DNA from: Flavobacteriales bacterium
GTDB lineage: Bacteria; Bacteroidota; Bacteroidia; Flavobacteriales_D; Parvicellaceae
NCBI GenBank assembly: GCA_025210295.1
Contig: JAOASC010000002.1
Location: forward strand, 62,001-126,000
Direction of reading: 5' to 3'
Length of the DNA stretch: 64,000 nt
Shown: piece by piece, positions 8,330 to 16,948 of the stretch
How positions within the stretch are numbered: position 1 is the first letter of the stretch
Layout of the letters: each line of letters opens with the position of its first letter
Position numbers and translations under genes: made by a program
Notes under the pieces: model-generated
The model's input: the letters and a program-made list of their open reading frames with translations, nothing else
The model's database searches: none
Told to the model about the DNA's origin: nothing

Positions 8330-9166
8330 TTATTCATTACCTAAAATTAATGGCATTCCATCTTGATTTCCAATCACAACAACTTTACTGTTTGGTGATT
8401 TAGAAAGCTCGAGTGTAGCTTCTATTCCTTTCTCTCTAAGGATGTTAGTGGTAAGTGAAGCATTAAGAATTCTGTTCGCTTCTGCTTTTCCTTCTGCTGC
8501 AATTTTAATTCTTTGCGCCTCTTTTTGTTCTTTTTGGAGTTTAAACTCGTATTCTAAAGATTCTTGTTCTTGTTTCAATTTATTTTCAATAGCCCCTTTA
8601 ATCGTAGGAGGTAAAGTAATATCTCTTACTAAAACTTCATTGGTTTGAACATATTGTTTAGTCAAAATGTTTTGAGTTTCTTCAAAGATTTCAGATTGAA
8701 TAACATCTCTTTTTGAAGAGTATATTTCTTCAGGAGTATAACGTCCAATTACGCTTCTGGTTGCAGAACGGATTGCTGGTTTAACAATGTTCTCTAAATA
8801 ACCTCTACCTTTTTCTTTGTGTAATGATGGTATTGAAGCCTGTTCTAATTGGAACCATGTAGAAACCTCAACGGTAATATCTAGTCCGTTAGAAGATAAA
8901 ACTCCCATTGTTTCTAATACTTCTTGCTGTCTTGTCGGGTAAACAACCATTTTGTTCCATGGTGCTATAATATGAAATCCCTCATCATAAGTTTTGTCGG
9001 TTTTAACCCCTCCTCCAAAAGTTTGGAATAATACTCCTGCTTCACCAGCTTTTATAGTGATAGAGCTTTTAATCACAAAAACGATAGTGATGATTAATAA
9101 AATAATGGGAATGACAACTTTTTTGATTTTGTCGGTGTCTATTTCTGGTGGTCTGTTTTGATTCAT
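8330..9166 (-). CDS. Prohibitin-family SPFH protein
   Basis: 278 residues: a short cytosolic N-terminus, one membrane helix (about 17-37), the SPFH/band-7 domain (about 38-210, including EGFHIIAPW and SSNGLDITVEVSTWF) and a charged coiled-coil tail (KQEQESLEYEFKLQKEQKEA) that mediates ring assembly. Prohibitins form large membrane rings that act as scaffolds, often controlling membrane proteases. The length fits the family. It is monocistronic; a near-match -7 element (TACCTTTA) lies in its upstream region. FtsH/HflB partners are not nearby. Confidence 0.9.
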   Translation of the reverse strand: MNQNRPPEIDTDKIKKVVIPIILLIITIVFVIKSSITIKAGEAGVLFQTFGGGVKTDKTYDEGFHIIAPWNKMVVYPTRQQEVLETMGVLSSNGLDITVEVSTWFQLEQASIPSLHKEKGRGYLENIVKPAIRSATRSVIGRYTPEEIYSSKRDVIQSEIFEETQNILTKQYVQTNEVLVRDITLPPTIKGAIENKLKQEQESLEYEFKLQKEQKEAQRIKIAAEGKAEANRILNASLTTNILREKGIEATLELSKSPNSKVVVIGNQDGMPLILGNE

Positions 9167-9294
9167 TTCCTTTTGTTTAAATAATTATGGTGTAAAGGTA
9201 TAAAAAAAGGAAGCTTATAAGTGTTAAAAAATGTATTACAAAATCAATGTTAATAAGTAATCTGTTTGGCTAAAGATATGCAAGCTTACTATCT

Positions 9295-9302
9295 TATTTT
9301 TG
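9295..9302 (+). promoter_or_regulatory. Bacteroidota -7 box (TATTTTTG)
   Basis: Exact TAnnTTTG match 55 bases before the ATG at 9358. The nearest TTTG (9265-9268) is 26 bases upstream, longer than the usual 19-21, so the -33 assignment is weak. Confidence 0.45.
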
Positions 9303-9357
9303 TATAGATAGGCACTTAAAAGCCAAAAAAGGTATTCTTTTTGCAAAGTAATAATAC

Positions 9358-10977
9358 ATGAAGTTTATAGCATATAGCATAATAAGTATTGTTTTGATGA
9401 CCAGTTATTGGGCACAAGATTCAACGGATAATTATACAGATCCTAAGTTTATCTTAGATTACGATTATTATAAAAGTAGATATGTTGAGACCGATCTAAT
9501 GTATAAAATTGTAGATAACTGGGGGAATGGTTTTGATAGTTTATATGGTACAAGGAACATGCGCCCAATACTTCATGGTGTAGCCTATAGAGGAGGAGCG
9601 AATAATTATTATCATAAAACAGCAAAACGAAAAAATAGTAACCCTTTGCCTAATGATGGTGTCAATAACTTATGTAAAGAAGGGTTTTCTCATTCCGTTT
9701 ATTTATATCGTAAAAACTGGGAAACAGCCCCAGTTGTAGATACTTGTAAATGTGTTAACGATAGTCGTAATATTCTTCAGTATGACCAGTTTGATTACTT
9801 TGATGATCAACACATTCATGATATGCTAGAAATTGTATACAATAGTGCGAAAGATAGTTCTATAGGCCCCGTTTATCTGCATTGTTGGAACGGTTGGCAT
9901 GCTTCAGGATTTATCTCTGCTGTTATTTTAAAGCAGTTTTGTGGAATGAGTGACTTGGATGCTGTTGCCTATTGGGATTTAGGAACAGATGGAGCAAATA
10001 CAAGTCCTCGATACAATAAAATTCGTGACCGAATCAAAAATTTTAAACCTTACTCGAAGTTTATGTTGTATGATTCGTTGAAAAATAACATCTGCCCTCC
10101 AATGCCAAAAGTTATAGATAAAAGTCAATTACATATTAGTATAGAACATTTGGTGATTGTTCCAGAAGCAATACCTATTAATACGGTATTGATTTTAGAT
10201 AAAGTGAAGTTCTTACCCAATAAGACAACCTTGTCGAATCCCGATGGAAATAAAGATTTACAAAACATATTAAAAGCACTACAAAAAAGCCCCGATTTAA
10301 AACTAGAAATTGGGGGGCATACCGATCGTTCTGGAAATGAAGCTACCAATAAGGTATTATCAAAGAATAGAGCAAAGTATGTTTATGATTATTTAGTTCG
10401 AAAAGGTGTGAGTCCTGCTAGTTTAGTTTATAAAGGATATGGTTCTGCTAAGCCGGCATATACCAATAGAACAAAAGATGGAAGAGCCGCAAATAGAAGG
10501 ATTGAAGTAAAAGTTTTAGATAAAAAAGTTGAATCTTCTGATAAATTAGTTGATGAAGAACCAGTAGAAAAAGTAGACCCTTATGAAAATAAGTTGAAAA
10601 CAAGTTTGAAAGATTTGTTTGATAAGAAAATAGGAGAGTCTTTGCTGTTGAATTATGTCGTGTTTGAACCTAATATGTATACAATCAATGATACCAATGC
10701 AGTGCAGGTGGATTCTCTAGCGGAAATATTAAAGTACAATAAAACAATTAAGATCGAAGTTACAGGGTATACCGATAAGTCGGGGATCCCAGAAAAAAAT
10801 ATTACACTTTCTATCAATAGGGCTAAGGCTGTGTACGAACGTTTAGTAGAAAAAGGCATTGATCCAGAGCGTTTGTTTTATTCTGGTTGTGGTGATGAAA
10901 ATCCAGTGGCTCCCAATACTTATCGTTGGGGAAGAGACCTGAATCGAAGAATTGAAATTGTGCTGCTAGAAAAGTAG
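9358..10977 (+). CDS. Phosphatase-like domain fused to two OmpA domains
   Basis: 539 residues. Signal peptide (1-20, ends SYWAQ). Residues about 40-245 look like a dual-specificity phosphatase domain: GVAYRGGANN, NLCKEGFSHSVYLY and a P-loop VYLHCWNGWHASG with Cys176. The Arg expected six residues after the Cys (CX5R) is Ala182, so phosphatase activity is doubtful. Two OmpA C-terminal domains follow (about 285-395 and 425-539). Each has a peptidoglycan-binding signature: GGHTDRSGNEATN with NRRIEV in the first, GYTDKSG with NRRIEI in the second. It should be periplasmic and bound to peptidoglycan, perhaps tethering or sensing through the phosphatase-like head. A lipoprotein gene follows 75 bp downstream. 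Confidence 0.65.
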   Translation: MKFIAYSIISIVLMTSYWAQDSTDNYTDPKFILDYDYYKSRYVETDLMYKIVDNWGNGFDSLYGTRNMRPILHGVAYRGGANNYYHKTAKRKNSNPLPNDGVNNLCKEGFSHSVYLYRKNWETAPVVDTCKCVNDSRNILQYDQFDYFDDQHIHDMLEIVYNSAKDSSIGPVYLHCWNGWHASGFISAVILKQFCGMSDLDAVAYWDLGTDGANTSPRYNKIRDRIKNFKPYSKFMLYDSLKNNICPPMPKVIDKSQLHISIEHLVIVPEAIPINTVLILDKVKFLPNKTTLSNPDGNKDLQNILKALQKSPDLKLEIGGHTDRSGNEATNKVLSKNRAKYVYDYLVRKGVSPASLVYKGYGSAKPAYTNRTKDGRAANRRIEVKVLDKKVESSDKLVDEEPVEKVDPYENKLKTSLKDLFDKKIGESLLLNYVVFEPNMYTINDTNAVQVDSLAEILKYNKTIKIEVTGYTDKSGIPEKNITLSINRAKAVYERLVEKGIDPERLFYSGCGDENPVAPNTYRWGRDLNRRIEIVLLEK

Positions 10978-11052
10978 TGCGAAAAAATGTTAAAAAAGAA
11001 ACAGAGGAAACAAGGTGTACGTAAGGTCACTAAACCATTAAAATGTTATGTT

Positions 11053-11505
11053 ATGAAAGTTTTTATTCAAGTCTTGTTTCTTTTCTTAGTTCTTACCGCA
11101 TGTCAATCAGCTAAAGAGGAGTCAAGTTATCATCCATTTTCGATTACAATTAAAGAGCATAATGTGAAGTTAGCTGTGAATGCAAAAGGAGAGCTGTTTC
11201 AGAACGGGAATAAAATAGGAGCTTTCTCGGAGAATAAAGTGCTAGGAGTTGATGCTAAGGTGGTTCTTACTTTAGATGATTCAAATACCATTTTAGATCA
11301 TAAAAAAACAAAGTTGGGGCAGTTGGAAGATGATGGTGCTTTGGATTTCGAAGATGATTTTTTAGGGGAGGTAAAGTGGACAGCAAAAGGAGAGTTAATT
11401 AGTAATGGAGGTGATAATATTGGAATACAAATCGAACCGAATGATCCAAAACTGTATCAGCAAGCATCTCTATTGTTGTTTTATGGAGAATATATAAGAG
11501 AATAA
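11053..11505 (+). CDS. Small lipoprotein of unknown function
   Basis: From ATG 11053 the product is 150 residues, MKVFIQVLFLFLVLTAC, a clear lipoprotein signal with LTAC lipobox. An upstream ATG at 10987 would add a basic 22-residue extension with no signal function, so the inner start is preferred. The mature part is beta-rich with repeated Gly-Glu-Leu segments (KGELFQNGNKIG and KGELISNGGDNIG), suggesting two copies of a short strand-turn motif. It lies between the OmpA fusion and a sensor kinase on the same strand. No family recognised. Confidence 0.6.
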   Translation: MKVFIQVLFLFLVLTACQSAKEESSYHPFSITIKEHNVKLAVNAKGELFQNGNKIGAFSENKVLGVDAKVVLTLDDSNTILDHKKTKLGQLEDDGALDFEDDFLGEVKWTAKGELISNGGDNIGIQIEPNDPKLYQQASLLLFYGEYIRE

Positions 11506-11543
11506 AGTCAATAATTCTACGTTATCTTTATAGTTTAGATTTC

Positions 11544-13031
11544 ATGAACCTATATTCAAAAAAACAACGTTGGAAATTAGTTTTAGTTGCTTTCGCCGTA
11601 TTAATTGTGGGAGTAACGCTTTGGTATTCAAGTGCTATTGCGAGAAAAGTTCAGCAAGAAGAACGGCAAAAAGTAAAGTTGTGGAGTGAAGCTATTCGAA
11701 AAAAAGCAGATTTGGTACGAGTAACTAATGAGGCGTTTCAAGAGTTGGCGGAGCAAGAACGTAAAAAGGTTGAACTATGGCTTAAGGCAACGGAAGAAAT
11801 GCAAAAAGAGCTGTCTGATTATAGTTTTGCGCTGTCAATCATTCAAAATAATAAAAGCATTCCTTTGATTCTAACGGATAATGAGAATGTTCCAATAACA
11901 ACGGCGAATTTGAGTACACAAAGTGATGATTCGTTATTGCTATTAATTCAACAATGGGAACAAGAAAATCAGCCAATTGAAATTACTTTTGCAGGCAACA
12001 ATTCTCAAAAAATATATTATACCAATTCCCAAAAGTATTTTGAATTACAAAAACGAAGAAATGAGTTGATTACAGCTTTTAACAAAGACTTGGTAGAAAA
12101 TACAGCGCTAGTTCCTGTTGTTTTTGTAGCTGATTCAACAAATGAATTAATAGCTGCTAATCTATCCAATGAAGAAATCCAATCTTACGGAGGGATAGAA
12201 CGTTTAAAACTAAAAATGGCAGCAGAAAATAAACCAATTGAAGTTGCACTAACAGATGATAATATAGGTAGGGTTTACTTTTTAGAGTCATTAACATTGA
12301 AGCAGTTGCGTTTTTTTCCTGTAGCAATGTTGGTAGCAATAGGAATTTTTTTAGTTGTAGCTTATTTTTTATTTAGTACTTTCCGTAGAGCAGAACAAAA
12401 TCAAGTATGGGTGGGAATGGCAAAAGAAACGGCACATCAATTAGGTACTCCACTTTCTTCTCTTATGGCGTGGATTGAGTTGTTAAGAGTCCAAGGAGTA
12501 GATGAGTCTTCTTTACAAGAAATGGATAAAGATATTCATCGTTTAAATACCGTTACAGACCGCTTTTCTAAAATTGGCTCTGAAACAAAATTAGAAGAGG
12601 CAAACTTTTATAGTGTATTGGAAAAAAGTGTTGCTTATTTACAAACACGGGTCTCCAAAAAGGTGAGCTTTAGCTTAGTTTGCGAAAATAAAGAGCTAAA
12701 TACAAGGTTAAACATCCCTTTGTTTGAATGGGTAATAGAGAATTTAACCAAAAATGCTGTTGATGCAATGGAGGGGGTTGGTAGTATACATTATCTCGTA
12801 AAAGAAGATGAAGGCCAAATAGTGTTAGATGTAGCTGATACAGGAAAAGGAATTCCTGCTACAAAGTTGAAAACAGTCTTTGAACCAGGGTTTACAACTA
12901 AAAAAAGAGGGTGGGGATTAGGCTTATCTTTAGCAAAAAGAATTGTGGAAGAGCATCACAAAGGGAAAATAAATGTGCTTAAGTCAACAGATAAAGGAAC
13001 TACTTTTAGAATAGAATTAAAGAAGAGTTGA
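11544..13031 (+). CDS. Membrane sensor histidine kinase
   Basis: 495 residues. Membrane helices at about 12-32 and 252-275 enclose a periplasmic sensor of about 215 residues that starts with a charged coiled coil. The cytosolic part has a HisKA H-box with His298 (AKETAHQLGTPLSS), N-box (ENLTKNAVDAM), G1 (DTGKGIP), F-box (FEPGFTTK) and G2 (GLGLSLAKRI), so it should be active. The line HQLGTPLSS is typical of a Bacteroidota kinase group. No response regulator gene is adjacent, so its partner is encoded elsewhere. A secreted EreA-like gene starts 6 bp downstream and is probably co-transcribed. Confidence 0.9.
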   Translation: MNLYSKKQRWKLVLVAFAVLIVGVTLWYSSAIARKVQQEERQKVKLWSEAIRKKADLVRVTNEAFQELAEQERKKVELWLKATEEMQKELSDYSFALSIIQNNKSIPLILTDNENVPITTANLSTQSDDSLLLLIQQWEQENQPIEITFAGNNSQKIYYTNSQKYFELQKRRNELITAFNKDLVENTALVPVVFVADSTNELIAANLSNEEIQSYGGIERLKLKMAAENKPIEVALTDDNIGRVYFLESLTLKQLRFFPVAMLVAIGIFLVVAYFLFSTFRRAEQNQVWVGMAKETAHQLGTPLSSLMAWIELLRVQGVDESSLQEMDKDIHRLNTVTDRFSKIGSETKLEEANFYSVLEKSVAYLQTRVSKKVSFSLVCENKELNTRLNIPLFEWVIENLTKNAVDAMEGVGSIHYLVKEDEGQIVLDVADTGKGIPATKLKTVFEPGFTTKKRGWGLGLSLAKRIVEEHHKGKINVLKSTDKGTTFRIELKKS

Positions 13032-13037
13032 GTTACA

Positions 13038-14021
13038 ATGAAAAGAAGTATATTTTTTGTTTTATTGATTTTGTTTGGTTTAAAAATAAGTGCTCAATCT
13101 TTGGTGGATTCAGCATCGTTTTATCGTTGTTTTAATCAATTTGATTTTAATGATAATAGCATTGTTATGATTGGAGAGTTTCATTTTGATAAAGGAGCCC
13201 TGGACATGGAATTAACTGTGCTTAAAGAATTGATAAATAAAGATTTTTTTACTGTTTTTATTGAGGGTGGTAATGCAGAAGCAGAAGTTTATAATCTCTT
13301 TTTTAGAACAGGCAACGATTCGTTATTAAAAGAAGTGAGAAAGGATCATCAACAATTAAATTTTATCTATGAGATGAAACGATTGGATACGACTAACGCT
13401 ATCGTTTTTAAAGGATTCGATTTTGAAAGACCTAAAGTAGTAGCAAATCTTTTTTCTGTTTGGTTTCATAATAAAAAAATACCTGGCTATGATATTCATA
13501 AAGACATCAAAAGACTCAGAATGTTAAAAGGAAAAGGAATTAAAGCGATAAAGAAACAAAGGGCAGAAATGGATGTGATATTAGAACGTGTTAAAAGCTC
13601 CTATTCAACACATAAAGAGGAATATGATTCAATATTAGGTGTTAATGTTGATGCTTTTATTAAAATAATCAATAATCCAATACAGCCTGACTTAAAGACT
13701 AGAGATCAAAGTTTTGCAAAGTTGATGTTGGATGTAGAGAAAGAGGAGGGGCTTAATAAATCTATTTTTATAATGGGTAGAGATCATATGACTAAGAAAA
13801 ACTCTTTTGTGCCTTTGTTGTTAAAGGAGCTTCCAAAAAAATATAAAGTATCGTGTATAGCCTTAATTACAGATCATGCATTTGATGATTTGCATCATGT
13901 TATGATGGATAGAGATGAAAAAAGAAGTATTGGCTTATTTCAAGTACCAGAACAAAAAATTATTGATTCTGAATTTGAAAATTTAAAAGTAATGATAGGG
14001 AGATTTTATAATTATAGGTAG
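13038..14021 (+). CDS. Exported EreA/ChaN-like (TIKI superfamily) protein
   Basis: 327 residues with signal peptide (1-19, GLKISAQ). Conserved metal-site motifs of the erythromycin esterase/ChaN/TraB-TIKI superfamily are visible: GEFH at 46-49, an acidic strand FIEGG at about 74-78, and a late GRDHM at about 245. Superfamily members are metal-dependent hydrolases or heme-binding proteins; the substrate here is unknown. It follows the sensor kinase by 6 bp, and its stop codon is 2 bp from the convergent ABC gene. Confidence 0.6.
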   Translation: MKRSIFFVLLILFGLKISAQSLVDSASFYRCFNQFDFNDNSIVMIGEFHFDKGALDMELTVLKELINKDFFTVFIEGGNAEAEVYNLFFRTGNDSLLKEVRKDHQQLNFIYEMKRLDTTNAIVFKGFDFERPKVVANLFSVWFHNKKIPGYDIHKDIKRLRMLKGKGIKAIKKQRAEMDVILERVKSSYSTHKEEYDSILGVNVDAFIKIINNPIQPDLKTRDQSFAKLMLDVEKEEGLNKSIFIMGRDHMTKKNSFVPLLLKELPKKYKVSCIALITDHAFDDLHHVMMDRDEKRSIGLFQVPEQKIIDSEFENLKVMIGRFYNYR

Positions 14022-14023
14022 CG

Positions 14024-14716
14024 TTAATTAATCATTCCATCAATAGTCAACTCAATATCTTTATCGATTAATAAATTGTTTAGTTGTTTAAATTCTTTTT
14101 TGTCGGTAAAAGCTTCAATTTTTTGGTCTTGTATTAATAAAATTTGGTCGCTAATTTCATAGAGAGAAGAAAGTATATGAGAAGAAATAATAACTAGTTT
14201 ATTGTTCTCTTTGAGCTTAAGGATGATCTTGTCTAACAGTAAGCAACTTTCAATGTCTAACCCATTATAAGGTTCATCAAAAATAAAAATGTTATTGTTT
14301 TGAATTAGTACTCCCAAAAGCGCTAACTTCTTCTTCATACCTGTAGAGTAGGAGTCCACAAAGCTTTGTAGGGGGAGCTGGAAAAGTTGGTTCCAGTGTT
14401 CAATTTTACCGTTGTTTGTAAGGTTTCTGGAGAAGAGAAAGTAGTTTAAATACTCCATCCCTGTGATTTTAGGATAGAAGTATAGTTCAGCTGGAACATA
14501 GCCTAGATCATTTATTTTTTGATAAGGCTTTTTATGGTATAGCAGTTGACCTTCAAAGTTGTTGTCTGTTTTGGTGATAGTATTGAAAAAAGTTGTTTTT
14601 CCAGCCCCGTTTTTGCCAATTACAGCAATGATTTTCCCTTGTTCAAATGTTAGAGTTACATTTTTAAATAGGGTGTTGTCTCCAAAGCGTTTGGTTAAAT
14701 TATTGATTGTTAGCAT
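14024..14716 (-). CDS. ABC transporter ATP-binding protein
   Basis: 230 residues, a single ATPase domain. Walker A GKNGAGKTT (about 33-41), Q-loop region YVPAELYFYP, signature SYSTGMKKK, Walker B IFIFDEP and switch His in ISSH are all present, so it should hydrolyse ATP. The signature is of the drug/lipid and Na-type exporter class. It overlaps the upstream permease gene by 17 bp, forming a two-gene transporter. Confidence 0.9.
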   Translation of the reverse strand: MLTINNLTKRFGDNTLFKNVTLTFEQGKIIAVIGKNGAGKTTFFNTITKTDNNFEGQLLYHKKPYQKINDLGYVPAELYFYPKITGMEYLNYFLFSRNLTNNGKIEHWNQLFQLPLQSFVDSYSTGMKKKLALLGVLIQNNNIFIFDEPYNGLDIESCLLLDKIILKLKENNKLVIISSHILSSLYEISDQILLIQDQKIEAFTDKKEFKQLNNLLIDKDIELTIDGMIN

Positions 14717-15653
14717 TTAAATAAGGGTTTAATGATTGGATAGCTTTACGATATAAGAATATCGATAGAATAATATTTAGCGGGAGAAGAAAAGGGATTA
14801 ATGTAAAAATGATTTTTACAATGCTTATAATGATTTTTCCAGCCTCGTTCTGGTAATTAGCATATTTTCCTAATACTGTATTGAGGTTGTAAAATAAACC
14901 TTGCGTTGCGATTAGTAAAATTAGAGGCCAATGATGGTGTGCTATGATTATCATGGGAATAGTAGTAATAAGGGTAAGGTTCAGCAATGGAGTAAAGTAA
15001 AGCTTAGTCTTTTGAGCTAGGAATTGTTGAGGTGTGCAATCAAAAATACGAATCCAATCCGGTTTTTCTTCTATAGAAAGAAATGAAGAGGAGCTAAGTA
15101 TAACTAAGCCCAATAAGAAGAGGTTGAGGTAGACTGTAGTTGATAGAAAAAATGAAGCGATATAAATTCCCCCTGCTAGTAAAGGAGCTATTCCGTAGAG
15201 CCTCGATCCGCTGTTCCATTCAATGTTGTGTTTTTTGAAAAGGCTAAGGGGCTTGGAGTTGTGATTGGAAGAAAGAGAAAGGAAAGAAACCCCTAGTATA
15301 ACTAAAAATATACCTAAATGAATCCAGTTGTTACATCCGAGAGCTAAGATTAAAAAAGGAAAAGAAAGTAAGGAATACTCAGCGTAATAGATTGTTTGTA
15401 CTTGACTTTTGGTAAGTGAATTTTTTAGGAAAGCGCCATCTTTACGTTTAGCATGTATCCATATTAGCATGGATATGTTTCCTAATAAAAGATGAACTGG
15501 TCTTTCGTGGAAAAAATCATTAAGGTAGATGAGCGCATAGGTAATGCCGCTTATTGTTATGGCAGGTATAACCCAAAATAATAAGCCGAGTTCAAAATTT
15601 CTGTAAAAAAGTTTGAGCCTCAATGAAAGGTGTTGTGTCAGAAATTGCCTCAT
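14700..15653 (-). CDS. ABC transporter membrane subunit (ABC-2-like)
   Basis: 317 residues with about eight hydrophobic helices and no soluble domain. Family membership is weak by sequence alone, but the 17-bp overlap with the ATPase gene makes it the permease partner. The composition resembles bacterial ABC-2-type exporters of one ATPase and one membrane subunit. The substrate is unknown. Confidence 0.7.
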   Translation of the reverse strand: MRQFLTQHLSLRLKLFYRNFELGLLFWVIPAITISGITYALIYLNDFFHERPVHLLLGNISMLIWIHAKRKDGAFLKNSLTKSQVQTIYYAEYSLLSFPFLILALGCNNWIHLGIFLVILGVSFLSLSSNHNSKPLSLFKKHNIEWNSGSRLYGIAPLLAGGIYIASFFLSTTVYLNLFLLGLVILSSSSFLSIEEKPDWIRIFDCTPQQFLAQKTKLYFTPLLNLTLITTIPMIIIAHHHWPLILLIATQGLFYNLNTVLGKYANYQNEAGKIIISIVKIIFTLIPFLLPLNIILSIFLYRKAIQSLNPYLNANNQ

Positions 15654-15768
15654 TTCTTACAAAGCATTATTGTTTTTGTTGCAAGAAAGGAAACTAAAAA
15701 AGAATAATGTAAAATTTCCTTGTAATTTTTGTTAATAAACCAATGTTATCGAACGAATGTGTCTTTGT

Positions 15769-16728
15769 TTAGATTAAAATCAAAGCAGTATAGATGACGA
15801 GTTGTAATGCAAAAAGAATGATTCCATAGATAAAAGCTGATTTCCCAGACTGAAATAAACGTTTAAGGCTTAATCGAAGTCCAATCGCAAGCATAGCAGC
15901 AGTAAGGAATATTTTTCCTACAATTTTTAAATAGTAGATGATATCTTTAGGGAAGTCAATGAATAGCGTAAGTGCTGTGATTCCAATAAATAGCCATAGA
16001 TATAGAGGGAGTTTAAAAGAGGTTTCTTTCCCTTTTTCTCGGTTTACAAAATAACTGTATAAAATAACCATAGGAGATAATAAGGCAACTCTTACCATTT
16101 TAACAGCAATGGCAGTTTCTCCAATGTGGTCATTCATGGCATAGCCGGCTCCAGCTACGTTCCCAACAGCATGAAGTGTCCCCCCGATTAGAAACCCTTT
16201 CTGACTATCGTCAATATCAATATAAGCTAAAACAGCAGGTAATATAAAAGTTCCTAGTGCTCCGATTAAGTTGACAACAGCAATGGCAATTCCGGCGTCT
16301 TCTTTGTCTTCTGAAATAACAGGAGATGCTGCTGCAATAGCAGAAGATCCGCATATTGCAGTACCAAAACCAGTAAGTAGTCCTGTAGAACCTTTACACT
16401 TTAATAGTTTGTGTAGCAGCATAGCTGTTGCTAATACCAATAGAACTCCAATGATGATTTTAATAAGAAAGGGAATGCCCATGGCTACTAAAGAAGATCC
16501 TGAAATTCCAAAGGCTAATAGTACTATAGATATTTCTAAGAGCTTAGACCCTGTATATTTTAAGTTGTTGCTAAGGGGTTGAGGGATTGCAATAGTGTTT
16601 CCCAAAACAATACCAATTAAAAGACCAAGCATTACACTGTTTAAAATAGGAATATAGTTTGCTAGAAAATAGATTCCTGTTGAAGCAATCAATGCTACAG
16701 CAATATTGAATAATTTATCTCTGTCCAT
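15769..16728 (-). CDS. YeiH/UPF0324 family putative sulfate exporter
   Basis: 319 residues, about ten membrane helices. The family hallmark is present: GFGTAICGSSAIAAASPVI (about 120-138), with a matching GTLHAVGNVAGAG later. YeiH-type proteins (PF03601) are annotated as sulfate or organosulfur exporters, though transport is shown for few. A -7 box lies 7 bases before the ATG, pointing to an almost leaderless mRNA. Confidence 0.85.
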   Translation of the reverse strand: MDRDKLFNIAVALIASTGIYFLANYIPILNSVMLGLLIGIVLGNTIAIPQPLSNNLKYTGSKLLEISIVLLAFGISGSSLVAMGIPFLIKIIIGVLLVLATAMLLHKLLKCKGSTGLLTGFGTAICGSSAIAAASPVISEDKEDAGIAIAVVNLIGALGTFILPAVLAYIDIDDSQKGFLIGGTLHAVGNVAGAGYAMNDHIGETAIAVKMVRVALLSPMVILYSYFVNREKGKETSFKLPLYLWLFIGITALTLFIDFPKDIIYYLKIVGKIFLTAAMLAIGLRLSLKRLFQSGKSAFIYGIILFALQLVIYTALILI

Positions 16729-16735
16729 TTGTTTA

Positions 16736-16743
16736 CAAAGGTA
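16736..16743 (-). promoter_or_regulatory. Bacteroidota -7 box (TACCTTTG)
   Basis: Exact TAnnTTTG match on the minus strand, seven bases before the ATG at 16728, so transcription would begin at about the first base before the start codon. A TTTG lies 25 bases further upstream, a long spacing. Confidence 0.5.
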
Positions 16744-16948
16744 TTAACTGTTAGCAATTTAAACGTTACAAATGTTACAGCCCAAAATACGGTCAATGTT
16801 AATAGAATTACTTCTAAAAATTAATAGTTTGGGAAGTTGATAGAAGTTTGATAAGGGGTAACATCGTAATAAAGGTAAACAAAAATTATTCAGCTAAATA
16901 TTGCTTAACAAATTTTATGGAAATAAAAGCTGCTTATAAGAAAAAGAG

